Assembly (NCBI RefSeq): GCF_014251375.1
Contig: NZ_CP059187.1
Location: 372,001 to 436,000 of the forward strand
DNA length: 64,000 nt
Source of the DNA: Blattabacterium cuenoti
Lineage (GTDB): Bacteria; Bacteroidota; Bacteroidia; Flavobacteriales; Blattabacteriaceae
Direction: 5' to 3'
Notes under the pieces: model-generated
The model's database searches: none
What the model was told of the DNA's origin: nothing
Seen by the model: the letters and a program-made list of their open reading frames with translations, nothing else
In this document: piece by piece, positions 48,816-58,891 of the stretch
How the letters are laid out: every line of letters begins with the position of its first letter
Numbering within the stretch: position 1 is the stretch's first letter
Made by a program: the position numbers and the translations under genes

Positions 48816-49670
48816 TCATAGATAATGATATCCAGCAAATACTGTTGCTATAATTGAAATGACAAAGATAAAACTATCTAATCTATCTAAAAAACCTCCA
48901 TGTCCAGGAAACCAAATTCCTGAATTTTTTACACTATAATATCTTTTAATAGTAGATTCTACTAGATCTCCTATAGTAGCAAAAATAGGAACAATAAAAG
49001 AAAGAATCAACCAATAAATTTTTCCCCATACATTATATAAAATTAATCCAGAAATTAAACAACTTATTACCCCCCCCAAAAATCCTTCTATAGACTTTTT
49101 AGGAGATATAGATATAGCGATTTTTCTCTCACCCCATTTTTTTCCTATCAAATAAGAGAAAGAATCATTTGTCCATATCAAAATAAATATTCCTAAAATT
49201 AATTCCTTTCCCACAAGGGAATAAACATAAGAAGCCAAGTAAAAAGGAATTATAATATATACTAATCCTAAGATTAATGAATTAATTTGCATAATTTTTT
49301 CTTCATGAGAAAGTGTTTTAGAAAATAATTGAATAATAAAAAATATTGTAGAATAAGGAATAAAACAAATGATATATAAAATTAAACCTTTTTCCATAAA
49401 AATATCTAAAAATATAGAAAGTAAAAAAAAGAGTGAAACAACTTTGATCAAAATTGTTTTTGTCCTAGACATATTTAAAAATTCAAATAAACAAAGAAAA
49501 GATAAGATCATCATTACTATTCTGAAAAATTTTTCACCTTTTTCAATTGAAAAAACAATTAGAAAAATAAATCCAACCCCCGTAAAAAACCTTATTAACA
49601 AATTGAAATACTTTTTTTTCACATATATTATAATATGATGATCCACTTTTTCATTTTCATATTCACTCAC
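48816..49670 (-). CDS. cdsA: Phosphatidate cytidylyltransferase
   Basis: 284 residues with about eight membrane helices. The C-terminal family signature S-T-I-K-R-Y-Y-S-V-K-N-S-G and P-G-H-G-G-F-L-D-R-L-D is complete except that the Asp after the second Lys is Asn. It makes CDP-diacylglycerol, the precursor for phosphatidylserine and hence for Psd next to it. The frame starts with GTG at 49670 inside the ftsH 3' end (8-nt overlap); no better start is seen upstream. C8 tract at 49070-49077. Confidence 0.92.
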   Translation of the reverse strand: MSEYENEKVDHHIIIYVKKKYFNLLIRFFTGVGFIFLIVFSIEKGEKFFRIVMMILSFLCLFEFLNMSRTKTILIKVVSLFFLLSIFLDIFMEKGLILYIICFIPYSTIFFIIQLFSKTLSHEEKIMQINSLILGLVYIIIPFYLASYVYSLVGKELILGIFILIWTNDSFSYLIGKKWGERKIAISISPKKSIEGFLGGVISCLISGLILYNVWGKIYWLILSFIVPIFATIGDLVESTIKRYYSVKNSGIWFPGHGGFLDRLDSFIFVISIIATVFAGYHYL

Positions 49671-51621
49671 TACGAACGTTTTTATTAGACTTACTCAATA
49701 TTTCTCCAATATCATCCAAAAAAGGTCTTTCTCCAAAAATTTTCTTTAAATCTTCTCTAAATAGAACTTCTTTTTCCAAAAGTTCATTAGCAAGAATAGA
49801 CAATTTTTTTTCATTGTTTTTTAATATGCTTTTTGCTCTTTTATATTGTTCAGTTATAATTTTAGATATTTCTTCATCTATAATTTGTGCTGTTTTTTCG
49901 CTATAAGGTTTAGAAAAAGAAAATTCATTTTGTCCTGTAGAATCATAATAAGTGATATTTCCAATTCTATCATTTAGACCAAAAACAGCTACCATGGATT
50001 GTGCTTGTTTTGTAACTTTTTCTAGATCATTTAATGCTCCTGTAGAAACATTACTAAAAATAATTTCTTCTGCAGATCTACCAGCTAATAATGCACATAT
50101 TTCGTCTTTCATTTGTTCAGGAGTAGTTAATTGTCTTTCTTCAGGAAGATACCATGCAGATCCTAAAGATCTCCCTCTGGGGACAATAGTAACCTTTACT
50201 AGGGGGGCTGCATGTTCTAATAACCAACTTATTGTAGCATGTCCCGCTTCATGATAAGCTATACGTTTTTTTTCACTTGGTTTTATAATTTTATTCTTTT
50301 TTTCTAATCCACCTATAATCCTATCAATAGCGTCTAAAAAATCTTGACTTTCTATTTTAGATCTATCTCTTCTTGCTGCTATAAGTGCAGATTCATTACA
50401 TACATTTGCAATATCTGCCCCACTAAAACCTGGCGTCTGTCTTGCTAAAAAATCAGTGTCTATTTGATCAGAAAGAACAAGTCTATGAAGATGTACACGA
50501 AAAATCTCTCTCCTTTCATTTAATTCTGGAGGATCTACTAATATAGTTCTATCAAATCGACCTGGACGAAGCAAAGCTTTATCTAATATATCTGATCTAT
50601 TTGTAGCTGCTAAAACAATTACATTCGTATGAGTCCCAAATCCATCCATTTCTGTAAGCAACTGATTCAAAGTGTTTTCTCTTTCATCATTGGAACCTAC
50701 AATACTACTTTTTCCTCTTGCTCTTCCTATAGCATCAATTTCATCAATAAATATAATACATGGAGATTTTTCTTTAGCTTTTTCAAACAAATCTCTTACT
50801 CTTGAAGCACCTACCCCTACAAACATTTCTACAAAATCAGAACCGGAAAGAGAAAAAAATGGAACTTTTGCTTCCCCTGCAACAGCTTTTGCTAATAATG
50901 TTTTTCCAGTTCCAGGGGGCCCTATTAAAAGAGCACCTTTTGGAATTTTTCCTCCTAATTTAGTGTATTTTTGAGGGCTTTTTAAAAATTCTACAATCTC
51001 TTGAACTTCTTCTTTAGCTCCTTCTAATCCCGCAACATCTTTAAATGTTATTTTTACGTTATCATTTTCATCAAACAATCTAGCTCTAGATTTTCCTATA
51101 TTAAATATTTGTCCTCCTGCTCCCCCCCCTGTAGATCCTATTCTTCGAAATATAAAAAACCAAAAAATAATCAACAATATAAAAAATATCCCATAATCAA
51201 AAAAGAATTTTGTGATTGTATATTCTTGTTGATTTTTGAAATCAATAACGGCATCTAAATTATATCTTTTCTTATATTCCTCGAACTTTCTTTGAAAAAA
51301 TTGTAAATCTCCTATTTCGAACTCATATCTCAAAGGATGTTCGGTGGTTATAAATTTTTGATTCAGATTATCATTAGGTATAATATTTATTCCATGAGAT
51401 GGAAGAAATTCTTTTTTCAAATAAACATGTACAATTTCTCTATGTTTCACTATAATTTTTTCTATCTCTCCTTTTGAAAGAATATCGAAAAAAGTATCTT
51501 GATCAATTTTTTTAGGATTGTAAAAAGAAGATTTTAAAAAAAATATTCCCAAAAATATAGCTAATATGACTACATATATCCAAAAAAAGTTGTTTTTACT
51601 CTTTACTTTTTTATTTATCAT
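49663..51621 (-). CDS. ftsH: ATP-dependent zinc metalloprotease FtsH
   Basis: 652 residues. Two membrane helices (about 11-30 and 138-158) flank a periplasmic domain. The AAA domain has Walker A G-P-P-G-T-G-K-T (234-241) and Walker B F-I-D-E-I-D; the protease has H-E-A-G-H (457-461). It degrades misfolded membrane proteins and some regulators. A glycine-rich linker is coded by a C8 tract (51122-51129). Confidence 0.98.
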   Translation of the reverse strand: MINKKVKSKNNFFWIYVVILAIFLGIFFLKSSFYNPKKIDQDTFFDILSKGEIEKIIVKHREIVHVYLKKEFLPSHGINIIPNDNLNQKFITTEHPLRYEFEIGDLQFFQRKFEEYKKRYNLDAVIDFKNQQEYTITKFFFDYGIFFILLIIFWFFIFRRIGSTGGGAGGQIFNIGKSRARLFDENDNVKITFKDVAGLEGAKEEVQEIVEFLKSPQKYTKLGGKIPKGALLIGPPGTGKTLLAKAVAGEAKVPFFSLSGSDFVEMFVGVGASRVRDLFEKAKEKSPCIIFIDEIDAIGRARGKSSIVGSNDERENTLNQLLTEMDGFGTHTNVIVLAATNRSDILDKALLRPGRFDRTILVDPPELNERREIFRVHLHRLVLSDQIDTDFLARQTPGFSGADIANVCNESALIAARRDRSKIESQDFLDAIDRIIGGLEKKNKIIKPSEKKRIAYHEAGHATISWLLEHAAPLVKVTIVPRGRSLGSAWYLPEERQLTTPEQMKDEICALLAGRSAEEIIFSNVSTGALNDLEKVTKQAQSMVAVFGLNDRIGNITYYDSTGQNEFSFSKPYSEKTAQIIDEEISKIITEQYKRAKSILKNNEKKLSILANELLEKEVLFREDLKKIFGERPFLDDIGEILSKSNKNVRSE

Positions 51622-51679
51622 AAATACTTCATTTTTTTTATATAAAATCTAAAATTTTAGATTTAGAGAAAAAAAATTT

Positions 51680-51994
51680 TTATTTCCAAATACTTTCTAT
51701 ATCATAATGCAATCTGACTTCTTTTTGGAAAATATGGACCACAATGGAAACATAATCTATTAATACCCATTCTCCATTTTTAACTCCTTCTATATGCCAA
51801 GGTTTTTCTTGTAATTTATCAATTGTTCTATTTTCTATAGATCTCGAAATAGCAAAGACTTGATTTTTAGAATTCCCATTACAAAGAACAAAGTAATCAC
51901 AAATAAAATTAGTTTGATTTTTCAAATCAATAACAGAAATATCATAACCTTTTACCATTTGAATTCCTTCTATAATCTTTTTTAATAATAGCAA
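51680..51994 (-). CDS. rsfS: Ribosomal silencing factor RsfS
   Basis: 104 residues of the RsfS/YbeB/Iojap family, with C-D-Y-F-V-L-C-N-G-N-S, P-W-H-I-E-G-V-K-N-G-E-W-V-L-I-D-Y and V-V-H-I-F-Q-K-E-V-R. It binds L14 and blocks subunit joining when nutrients are short. No ATG exists between the upstream stop and the conserved part; the frame begins at TTG 51994, which also suits the candidate promoter at 52031-52038. It leads the ftsH-cdsA-psd genes. Confidence 0.92.
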   Translation of the reverse strand: MLLLKKIIEGIQMVKGYDISVIDLKNQTNFICDYFVLCNGNSKNQVFAISRSIENRTIDKLQEKPWHIEGVKNGEWVLIDYVSIVVHIFQKEVRLHYDIESIWK

Positions 51995-52030
51995 AACGGA
52001 AATTTTTTAAAAAAATTATTTATTTTATTG

Positions 52031-52038
52031 CAAAAATA
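52031..52038 (-). promoter_or_regulatory. Candidate promoter -7 box for rsfS-ftsH-cdsA-psd
   Basis: Reads TATTTTTG on the minus strand, an exact TAnnTTTG match, about 37 nt before the rsfS TTG start. No clear -33 TTTG. The spacing to the start codon favours it. Confidence 0.42.
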
Positions 52039-52087
52039 AGTTTTTCACTTTGAAAAAGAAGTTACATTTTTCAATAAATAAAATAAT

Positions 52088-52859
52088 TTGAAAAAATTCA
52101 TTTGGAAAATATCTACAATTTTTTTAAAAAAAATTGATTCTACCAATCAATATGCAAAAAAAAATATTTCAAAATATCCAGATTGGACTATTATCCTTAC
52201 AAAAAATCAAACAGATGGAAAAGGCGCAGGAAATAACATATGGTATTCAGAAAAAGGAAAAAATTTAACTTTTAGTATTATTTTAAAATCAATTAATTTA
52301 TCTGTAGAAAAAGGATATCTTATAAATTTATTCATTAGTAATGCAATCCATAAAACATTGATGACTTACAGTCAATCTATTTGGATAAAATGGCCCAACG
52401 ATATTATTTTAATGGATAAAAAAATAGCAGGAATTCTAATAGAAAATAGTCTTTTTTGTAAAAAAATATATACTAGTATTATAGGTATAGGAGTAAATGT
52501 AAATCAAATACAATTTGATAAAAAATTTAATCAAGCTTCCTCTCTAAAAAAATTATTTCATAAAAATTTTGATATAAAAAAACTTTTTAATGATATTGTT
52601 TATTCTATTCAAAAAGAATATTTACTGCTTTTTAATAAAAAAGGGCTTTTTTATGGGGAAAAAATAATACGAAAATATTATATAAACCATCTTTACATGA
52701 AAAACAAAATAGGAACTTTTTTCATAAAAAAAAAATACAATAATTCATGGAATTATTAGAAATATAACAAAAAACGGACATTTAATAATTGAACTAAAAA
52801 ATAATAAATTCTATTTTTTTTCTCAAAAAGAAATTGAATTTATTATTGATATTTTTTGA
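52088..52859 (+). pseudogene. birA: Biotin-protein ligase, frameshifted near the 3' end
   Basis: The open frame 52088-52759 gives 223 residues with I-D-S-T-N, Q-T-D-G-K-G-A-G-N-N-I-W, N-L-T-F-S and the catalytic-Lys segment K-W-P-N-D-I-I-L. No N-terminal DNA-binding domain is present, as usual in flavobacteria. After an A10 tract (52726-52735) the frame soon ends. In the +1 frame the protein continues with N-T-I-I-H-G-I-I-R-N-I-T-K-N-G-H-L-I-I-E-L to TGA at 52857, the expected C-terminal beta-barrel. Nine instead of ten A would join them. The catalytic core is intact, so the short form might keep activity. The start is TTG; no ATG is available. Confidence 0.88.
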
Positions 52860-52870
52860 TTCTTATCCAA

Positions 52871-54625
52871 TTATTTTGTTATTTTTTTGATTTTACCATA
52901 AATTTTTTCTTCCTTTAAAAGGAATTTTTTAATAAAAAATATTAATCCAATATTAATAACATTAGATGTAAAATAATAAAGAGAAAGACCCGAAGCATAA
53001 CTATTTATAAATAATAACATAATCACAGGCATTAAATACAATATTAAATGCATATCAGAAATATTTCCAAAATTATTATTATTTACATTTTTGTGATTAA
53101 TATTTCTATTATCATTGTTGCTTAATTTTGTGTAAATCAAAAGGACTATAGCATATAATAAAGTGAGTAAACTCACATGATTTCCATAAAATGGAATAAA
53201 AAAAGGAAGTTCCATGATAGAATCATATGATGTTAGATCATCTACCCATAAAAAAGATTTTCCTCTAAGATTAATTATAGTAGGAAAAAATTTAAACAAA
53301 GAATAAAAAATAGGAATTTGAAATAATGTAGAAAAACATCCAGACATTGGATTTATACCTACTTTTTGGTATAATTCCAACATGGCTTTTTGTTTTTTTA
53401 AAGGATCTGAATTTTTCAGTTTATTATTCAATTCGTCTATTTCTGGACGAATTAATTTCATCATAGCATTTAATTTATATTGTCTATAAGTTACTGGAGA
53501 TAGAATAAGTTTTACAACAATAGTCATTAAAATAATGATGATCCCATAATTCAAATTTGTTTTTTCAAGAAATTTGAAAATTGTTAAAAAAAAATATTTA
53601 TTTATCCATTTTATAATTCCCCAACCAAATGGAATAATATTCTCAATTCCTTTCCCATATTTCTTTAATAAAGAAAAATCTAATGGACCAAAATAAAATT
53701 TAAAATAAAGATTTAATTCTTCATTTTCTTTTTTATTTAAATCTAGAGAAATATGAGATTGAATTTTTTTTAAAAAATTTCCAGATAAAAAATTATCAGA
53801 TCGAATAAAAAAAACATTTTTTACCGGTTTTTCAACCATAAATATGGTTGAAAAAAATTGTTGTTTATATGCAATCCAATTCAAATTAGATATGTTTTTT
53901 TCTTCTGTATTTTTTTCAGATAGATAATTAACAGAATTAGAATGATTCTTAGTAGAAAAATTAGAATAATAAACTTGAGTATAAGAATTTTCCCAATTTC
54001 TATCCTTTTCTAGGGAAAAAATTCGTTGTTCTAAATCAATAAAAACCGGTTTTATTTTTAATAAAAAAGAAGCCATTCCTATTGTTCTCACAAATAATTT
54101 AATATCATACTGATTATTTGATCCTAACTGATATATATATTCAACAAATCCTTTTCCATACGGATTTCTGGCTCTCATTATAAGAGTAGTATTTTTTTCA
54201 TTCTTTTTTAAAGAAAATGGATAAAAATATAAATCTCTTGTATTAATGAAAGAAAATCTGTTTTTAATAAAAAAAATAGTACCATATGAAAAACTAGAAT
54301 CTTTTATTAAAAAAAGATTTTTTTTATGTAAAAAATGAATGGGATCATAAGCTTTATATTTTTTTAAAAAAACTTCATCAAGAAATCCCCCCAAACTAGA
54401 AATTCTAAGTTTTAAAACTTTATTTTCTATGAAAATTTTTTTTATTTTATTTTCTTGATTCCATTTCTTTTTTTTTTCTGATTCTATAAAGAAAATAGAT
54501 TTCTTCTCTTCTTCTGATCTTAATTGTTTATTATTAGATGTATTTATATACGTAAATATTGTTATAATCAAAAAAATAAGTATCAGTCCAATGATAGGAT
54601 TATAATCCAAATTTTTACCCTCCAT
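52871..54625 (-). CDS. yidC: Membrane protein insertase YidC
   Basis: 584 residues from ATG 54625; the frame also has an ATG at 54652 inside pyrG, but M-E-G-K-N-L-D-Y-N-P-I-I-G is the usual flavobacterial start. An N-terminal anchor, a large periplasmic domain (about 50-340) and the five-helix insertase core with N-Y-G-I-I-I-I-L-M-T and G-C-F-S-T-L-F-Q-I-P-I-F follow. It inserts membrane proteins with or without SecY. Overlaps pyrG by 11 nt. Confidence 0.95.
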   Translation of the reverse strand: MEGKNLDYNPIIGLILIFLIITIFTYINTSNNKQLRSEEEKKSIFFIESEKKKKWNQENKIKKIFIENKVLKLRISSLGGFLDEVFLKKYKAYDPIHFLHKKNLFLIKDSSFSYGTIFFIKNRFSFINTRDLYFYPFSLKKNEKNTTLIMRARNPYGKGFVEYIYQLGSNNQYDIKLFVRTIGMASFLLKIKPVFIDLEQRIFSLEKDRNWENSYTQVYYSNFSTKNHSNSVNYLSEKNTEEKNISNLNWIAYKQQFFSTIFMVEKPVKNVFFIRSDNFLSGNFLKKIQSHISLDLNKKENEELNLYFKFYFGPLDFSLLKKYGKGIENIIPFGWGIIKWINKYFFLTIFKFLEKTNLNYGIIIILMTIVVKLILSPVTYRQYKLNAMMKLIRPEIDELNNKLKNSDPLKKQKAMLELYQKVGINPMSGCFSTLFQIPIFYSLFKFFPTIINLRGKSFLWVDDLTSYDSIMELPFFIPFYGNHVSLLTLLYAIVLLIYTKLSNNDNRNINHKNVNNNNFGNISDMHLILYLMPVIMLLFINSYASGLSLYYFTSNVINIGLIFFIKKFLLKEEKIYGKIKKITK

Positions 54626-56270
54626 ACATAGAATTTTTTTCCTTATAATCATAGGACTGACTATCTATATTCCCATTGGCAACTTGCACAAAATAAGTAA
54701 ATAAAGGATGAGGTTTCGTTATTGTACTTTTATATTCAGGATGATATTGAACTCCTAAAAAAAAAACATGATTTTCTAATTCAAACGCTTCTACTAACCC
54801 CGTATCAGGATTAATTCCCACCGCTTTCATTCCGAAATTAGAAAAATTTTCTAAATAATCATTATTAAATTCATATCTATGACGATGTCTTTCCCAAATT
54901 TCTTTTTTTCCATAAATAGAAAAAATTTTTGTTCCTTCTTTTAATACACATTTCCAATTTCCTAAACGCATAGTTCCACCTTTTTGTCTTATATTTTTTT
55001 GATTTTTCATTAACCTAATAACCGGATAAGAAGAATGTGGATTAATTTCATGACTTTCTGCTTTTTTCATTCCTAATACATTTCTAGCGAATTCTATTAC
55101 TGCTATTTGCATTCCTAAACAAATTCCAAAAAAAGGAATTTTATTTTCTCTAGCATACTTTGCAGTAAGTATTTTTCCTTCTATTCCTCTATTTCCAAAT
55201 CCGGGAGCTACTAGAATTCCAGAAACTCCCTCAAAATATTTTTGAATATTATTATCTTGAATCATTTCTGAATAAACCCATTTTATATTAACATTAATTT
55301 CATTTTTAGTTCCTGCATGAATCAACGCTTCTATAATTGATTTATATGAATCATGTAAAGAAACATATTTTCCAACTAATGCTATTACCACTTTATATTT
55401 AGGATTTTTATATTTTTTAACAAAAGATTTCCATTTTTTTAAATTAGGAGGAATAACAGTAGATAAATTTAAATGTTTCAAAACTACTTTGTCAAAATTT
55501 TGAATATGTAATAAACAAGGAATATCATATATAATTTTAGTATTAATCGATTCAATCACATGCTCTTGTTTAACATTGCAAAACAATGCTAATTTTTTAC
55601 GAATATTATGAGAAATATGTTTTTCCGTTCTACAAACTAAAATATCAGCTTTTATCCCTTTTTCCATTAAACTTCTAACAGAATGTTGAGTCGGTTTTGT
55701 TTTTACTTCTCCAGTAAAAGAAATATACGGTAATAAAGTTAAATGAATAACTAATCCATTAAATTCCCCTAATTCCCACTTCAATTGACGTACAGATTCA
55801 ATATAAGGAAGAGATTCTATATCTCCAACAGTTCCCCCAATTTCAGTAATAACAATATCATAAATTTCTGATTCTCCAAGAATTTTAATACGTCTTTTAA
55901 TTTCATTTGTAATATGAGGAATTACTTGTACTGTTTTTCCTAAATAATTTCCTTTTCTCTCATTATCAATAACTTTTTTATATATCATTCCAGATGTAAC
56001 ATTATTTTCTTTCGTAGTAGATTGATTTAAAAACCGTTCATAATGTCCTAAATCTAAATCTGTTTCCGCTCCATCTTTAGTTACAAAACATTCTCCATGT
56101 TCATAAGGATTTAAAGTCCCGGGGTCTATATTAAAATAAGGATCTAATTTTTGAATTGTCACTTTATATCCTCTAGATTTTAACAACATTCCTAATGAAG
56201 CTGATACTATTCCTTTTCCCAAAGAAGAACTTACTCCACCTGTAACAAAAATATATTTTGTTCTTCTCAT
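54615..56270 (-). CDS. pyrG: CTP synthase
   Basis: 551 residues. The synthetase domain starts K-Y-I-F-V-T-G-G-V-S-S-S-L-G-K-G, with D-P-Y-F-N-I-D-P-G-T. The glutaminase domain has the nucleophile in F-G-I-C-L-G-M-Q and the His/Glu pair in V-Q-Y-H-P-E-Y. It aminates UTP to CTP with glutamine. First gene of pyrG-yidC. Confidence 0.98.
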   Translation of the reverse strand: MRRTKYIFVTGGVSSSLGKGIVSASLGMLLKSRGYKVTIQKLDPYFNIDPGTLNPYEHGECFVTKDGAETDLDLGHYERFLNQSTTKENNVTSGMIYKKVIDNERKGNYLGKTVQVIPHITNEIKRRIKILGESEIYDIVITEIGGTVGDIESLPYIESVRQLKWELGEFNGLVIHLTLLPYISFTGEVKTKPTQHSVRSLMEKGIKADILVCRTEKHISHNIRKKLALFCNVKQEHVIESINTKIIYDIPCLLHIQNFDKVVLKHLNLSTVIPPNLKKWKSFVKKYKNPKYKVVIALVGKYVSLHDSYKSIIEALIHAGTKNEINVNIKWVYSEMIQDNNIQKYFEGVSGILVAPGFGNRGIEGKILTAKYARENKIPFFGICLGMQIAVIEFARNVLGMKKAESHEINPHSSYPVIRLMKNQKNIRQKGGTMRLGNWKCVLKEGTKIFSIYGKKEIWERHRHRYEFNNDYLENFSNFGMKAVGINPDTGLVEAFELENHVFFLGVQYHPEYKSTITKPHPLFTYFVQVANGNIDSQSYDYKEKNSMYGG

Positions 56271-56445
56271 TTAATTAATGTAATTATTTAATGATTTCAA
56301 TGAATGATATTTAATTATTTATTATTTCCTATTTCCTTGTATTTACTCTTAATCTTTAAGACTAAAAAAATAGCTAAATTTACAATTTTAAAAACTTTAA
56401 TTAAAAAAAACTAAAATTTTTGTAAAAAAAATTCTAATTTTTTTT

Positions 56446-56453
56446 TATATTTG
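56446..56453 (+). promoter_or_regulatory. Promoter -7 box for the SRP RNA gene
   Basis: TATATTTG matches TAnnTTTG, and a TTTG at 56419-56422 lies 23 nt upstream, at the long end of the accepted -33/-7 spacing. It is 15 nt before the 5' base of the SRP RNA stem, close to where initiation is expected. Confidence 0.55.
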
Positions 56454-56467
56454 TCAAAATACTTAAC

Positions 56468-56575
56468 GGAGCAAGTCCTACACAATCAGCTCCCTATAAA
56501 ACCTCCAGGGTGGGAACACAGCAAAGGTAAATACGGTAGTAGCGATGTGATGTAGGTTCGCTTGCTCCTTTTTTT
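56468..56575 (+). ncRNA. ffs: Signal recognition particle RNA, small bacterial type
   Basis: About 100 nt. The ends pair perfectly (GGAGCAAG 56468-56475 with CTTGCTCC 56561-56568), then CCTACA with TGTAGG. The apical helix 8 is a near-perfect match to the SRP consensus: CCT, asymmetric loop CCAGG, stem GTG, tetraloop GGAA, stem CAC, loop AGCAA, then AGG (about 56502-56528). It binds Ffh to target membrane proteins to SecY. The closing stem followed by T7 (56569-56575) can also terminate the transcript. It lies 20 nt before clpX. Confidence 0.93.
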
Positions 56576-56595
56576 CATCATGCATAAAATGAAAG

Positions 56596-57849
56596 ATGGA
56601 AGATTTATTTAAATGCAATTTTTGTGGAAGAAAAAAAAATGAAATAACTTTTCTTATATCAGGAATAAATGGACATATTTGTAACTTTTGTATAGAAAAA
56701 ACTTATTCTTTAATTCATAAAAAATTAGAACAAAAAAAAGAAATTGATGAACAACAACTGATTAAGTTTTTAAAAAAACCTAAAGAAATAAAAAAGTTTT
56801 TAGATCAATATGTTGTAGGACAAGATGAAGCAAAAAAAGTTATTTCTGTTGCTGTCTATAATCATTATAAAAGAATTCAATTTATAGTAGAGAATAAAAA
56901 AAATAAAATAGAAAAAAAAGACATTAAAAATGAAAAAATAGAAATAGAAAAATCCAATATTTTGTTAATTGGAAATACAGGAACCGGAAAAACATTACTT
57001 GCTAAAAGTATTTCTAAACTTTTAAAAATTCCTTTCACTATAGCAGATGCAACAACTTTAACTGAAGCTGGATATGTTGGAGAAGATGTGGAATCTATTT
57101 TATCTAGATTGTTACAATCTGTTAATTATAATATTAATTCTGCTGAAAAAGGAATCGTATTTATTGATGAAATTGATAAAATTTCTAAAAAAAGTAATAG
57201 TAATCCATCTATTACTAGAGACGTGTCTGGAGAAGGTGTTCAACAAGCTCTACTTAAAATATTAGAAGGAACTATAATAAATGTTCCTCCGCAAGGAGGA
57301 AGAAAACATCCTGATCAAAAAATGATACCAATCAATACAGAAAATATTTTATTTATAGCTGGAGGAACATTTGATGGAATAGAAAAAATTTTATCAAATA
57401 GAATCAATCAATATTCTACTATTGGATATCACACTCAATCTAAAAAAATTGAAAAAAAGGATGTAATTTTTTTTAAAAATATAATATCTGATGATTTAAA
57501 AAAATTCGGATTGATTCCAGAGCTCATTGGAAGATTTCCTATTATAACTTATCTAAATCCATTAAATAAAATAATGTTAAAAAAAATTTTAACAGAACCC
57601 AAAAATGCTTTGATTAAACAATATCAAGAATTATTTAACATGGATAAAATTTCTCTAAATGTTACAAATAAAGCCTTAAATATTATAGTAGATAAAACTA
57701 TTCAATTAGGATTAGGAGCTAGAGGATTACGTTTTTTTTGCGAAAAACTTTTTTTAGATTATATGTTTAATATTGACGATCATATAGAAGAAAATATTCA
57801 TAAAAAATTGAATATAGATGAAAATGTAGCTAAAAAAAAATTATCGTAA
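56596..57849 (+). CDS. clpX: ATP-dependent Clp protease ATP-binding subunit ClpX
   Basis: 417 residues. The N-terminal zinc finger uses C7, C10, C29 and C32. The AAA+ domain has Walker A G-N-T-G-T-G-K-T (126-133), where Asn replaces the usual Pro, Walker B I-V-F-I-D-E-I-D and the R-D-V-S-G-E-G-V-Q-Q segment. It unfolds proteins for ClpP. A lysine-rich insert at about 100-120 is longer than in E. coli. Confidence 0.97.
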   Translation: MEDLFKCNFCGRKKNEITFLISGINGHICNFCIEKTYSLIHKKLEQKKEIDEQQLIKFLKKPKEIKKFLDQYVVGQDEAKKVISVAVYNHYKRIQFIVENKKNKIEKKDIKNEKIEIEKSNILLIGNTGTGKTLLAKSISKLLKIPFTIADATTLTEAGYVGEDVESILSRLLQSVNYNINSAEKGIVFIDEIDKISKKSNSNPSITRDVSGEGVQQALLKILEGTIINVPPQGGRKHPDQKMIPINTENILFIAGGTFDGIEKILSNRINQYSTIGYHTQSKKIEKKDVIFFKNIISDDLKKFGLIPELIGRFPIITYLNPLNKIMLKKILTEPKNALIKQYQELFNMDKISLNVTNKALNIIVDKTIQLGLGARGLRFFCEKLFLDYMFNIDDHIEENIHKKLNIDENVAKKKLS

Positions 57850-57854
57850 TTAAA

Positions 57855-58871
57855 TTAATTGATTAAATTACTTTTTTTTTGTAGCAAATTCCATAATTTA
57901 TCTTTTAATATTGTTAAACCTTCTCCTGTAAAAGAAGAAATGAATGTTATATCATTTTCTCCTAATGAAGAAAAAATTGTTTTTATTTTATTTTTTTCTT
58001 TCAAAGAAATTAAGTCGGATTTAGAAATAGCTAACAAACGTTTTTTATTCAATAAATTTGGATTGAATTCTTTTAATTCATTCAATAAAATAAAATATTC
58101 TATTTCTTTTTTTTTTGTTTTTTCTGAAGAAAAAAGAAATAATAAAATAGAGTTTCGTTCTACATGTTTTAAAAATTGATATCCTAATCCTTTTCCTTGT
58201 GATGCATTTTCTATGATTCCAGGAATATCTGCCAATACAAAAGAATTATAATTTATAAATGCTATCCCCAAATGAGGTTTTTTAGTTGTAAAAGAAAAAT
58301 TTCCTATTTTTGGTTTTGCTTTTGTAAGTGTAGAAAGTAAGGTAGATTTTCCTGAATTAGGAAATCCGATTAATCCAACATCCGCTAAAATTTTCAATTC
58401 TAAATAAATCCAACTTCCCATAGTTTTTATTCCAGGTTGTGCATAATAAGGAGATTTAATTTTTGAATTTTTGAAAAAAAAATTCCCTCTTCCTCCTTTT
58501 CCTCCTTTAAATAAAACTTTTTCTTGAAGATTTTTGTCAATTTCTAAAATAATTTCCTTGTTTTTATCTTTAACAACAGTTCCTAAAGGAACTTCTATAA
58601 ATAAATTTTTTCCATTTGATCCAGTAACATTCTTTTTTTTTCCAGAAAATCCAGATTGAGCTATCCAATGTCTATGATATTTCAAATGAAAAAATGTATT
58701 TATATGCGAATTCCCTTTAATAATAATATTTCCTCCTTTTCCTCCTGATCCTCCATCAGGTCCGCCTTTTTTTATATTTTTTTCTCTATGGAAATGAATG
58801 CTCCCAGATCCTCCATCTCCACTTTTGCAAAAAATTTTTACAAAATCTATAAAATTATCTTTCATATTCAT
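57855..58871 (-). CDS. obg: GTPase Obg
   Basis: 338 residues. The glycine-rich Obg fold at the N-terminus (G-D-G-G-S-G-S-I-H-F-H-R-E and G-G-P-D-G-G-S-G-G-K-G-G) is followed by the G domain with G-F-P-N-S-G-K-S-T-L-L-S and D-I-P-G-I-I-E. It helps 50S assembly and links to stress control. Convergent with clpX (5-nt gap), 20 nt after adk. Confidence 0.96.
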   Translation of the reverse strand: MNMKDNFIDFVKIFCKSGDGGSGSIHFHREKNIKKGGPDGGSGGKGGNIIIKGNSHINTFFHLKYHRHWIAQSGFSGKKKNVTGSNGKNLFIEVPLGTVVKDKNKEIILEIDKNLQEKVLFKGGKGGRGNFFFKNSKIKSPYYAQPGIKTMGSWIYLELKILADVGLIGFPNSGKSTLLSTLTKAKPKIGNFSFTTKKPHLGIAFINYNSFVLADIPGIIENASQGKGLGYQFLKHVERNSILLFLFSSEKTKKKEIEYFILLNELKEFNPNLLNKKRLLAISKSDLISLKEKNKIKTIFSSLGENDITFISSFTGEGLTILKDKLWNLLQKKSNLIN

Positions 58872-58891
58872 TGATAAAATATTATGTTTTT

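Noticed and set aside
49952-50974. Two 100-codon frames on the plus strand
   Set aside because: Both are antisense to the conserved FtsH catalytic domains and reflect its codon pattern.
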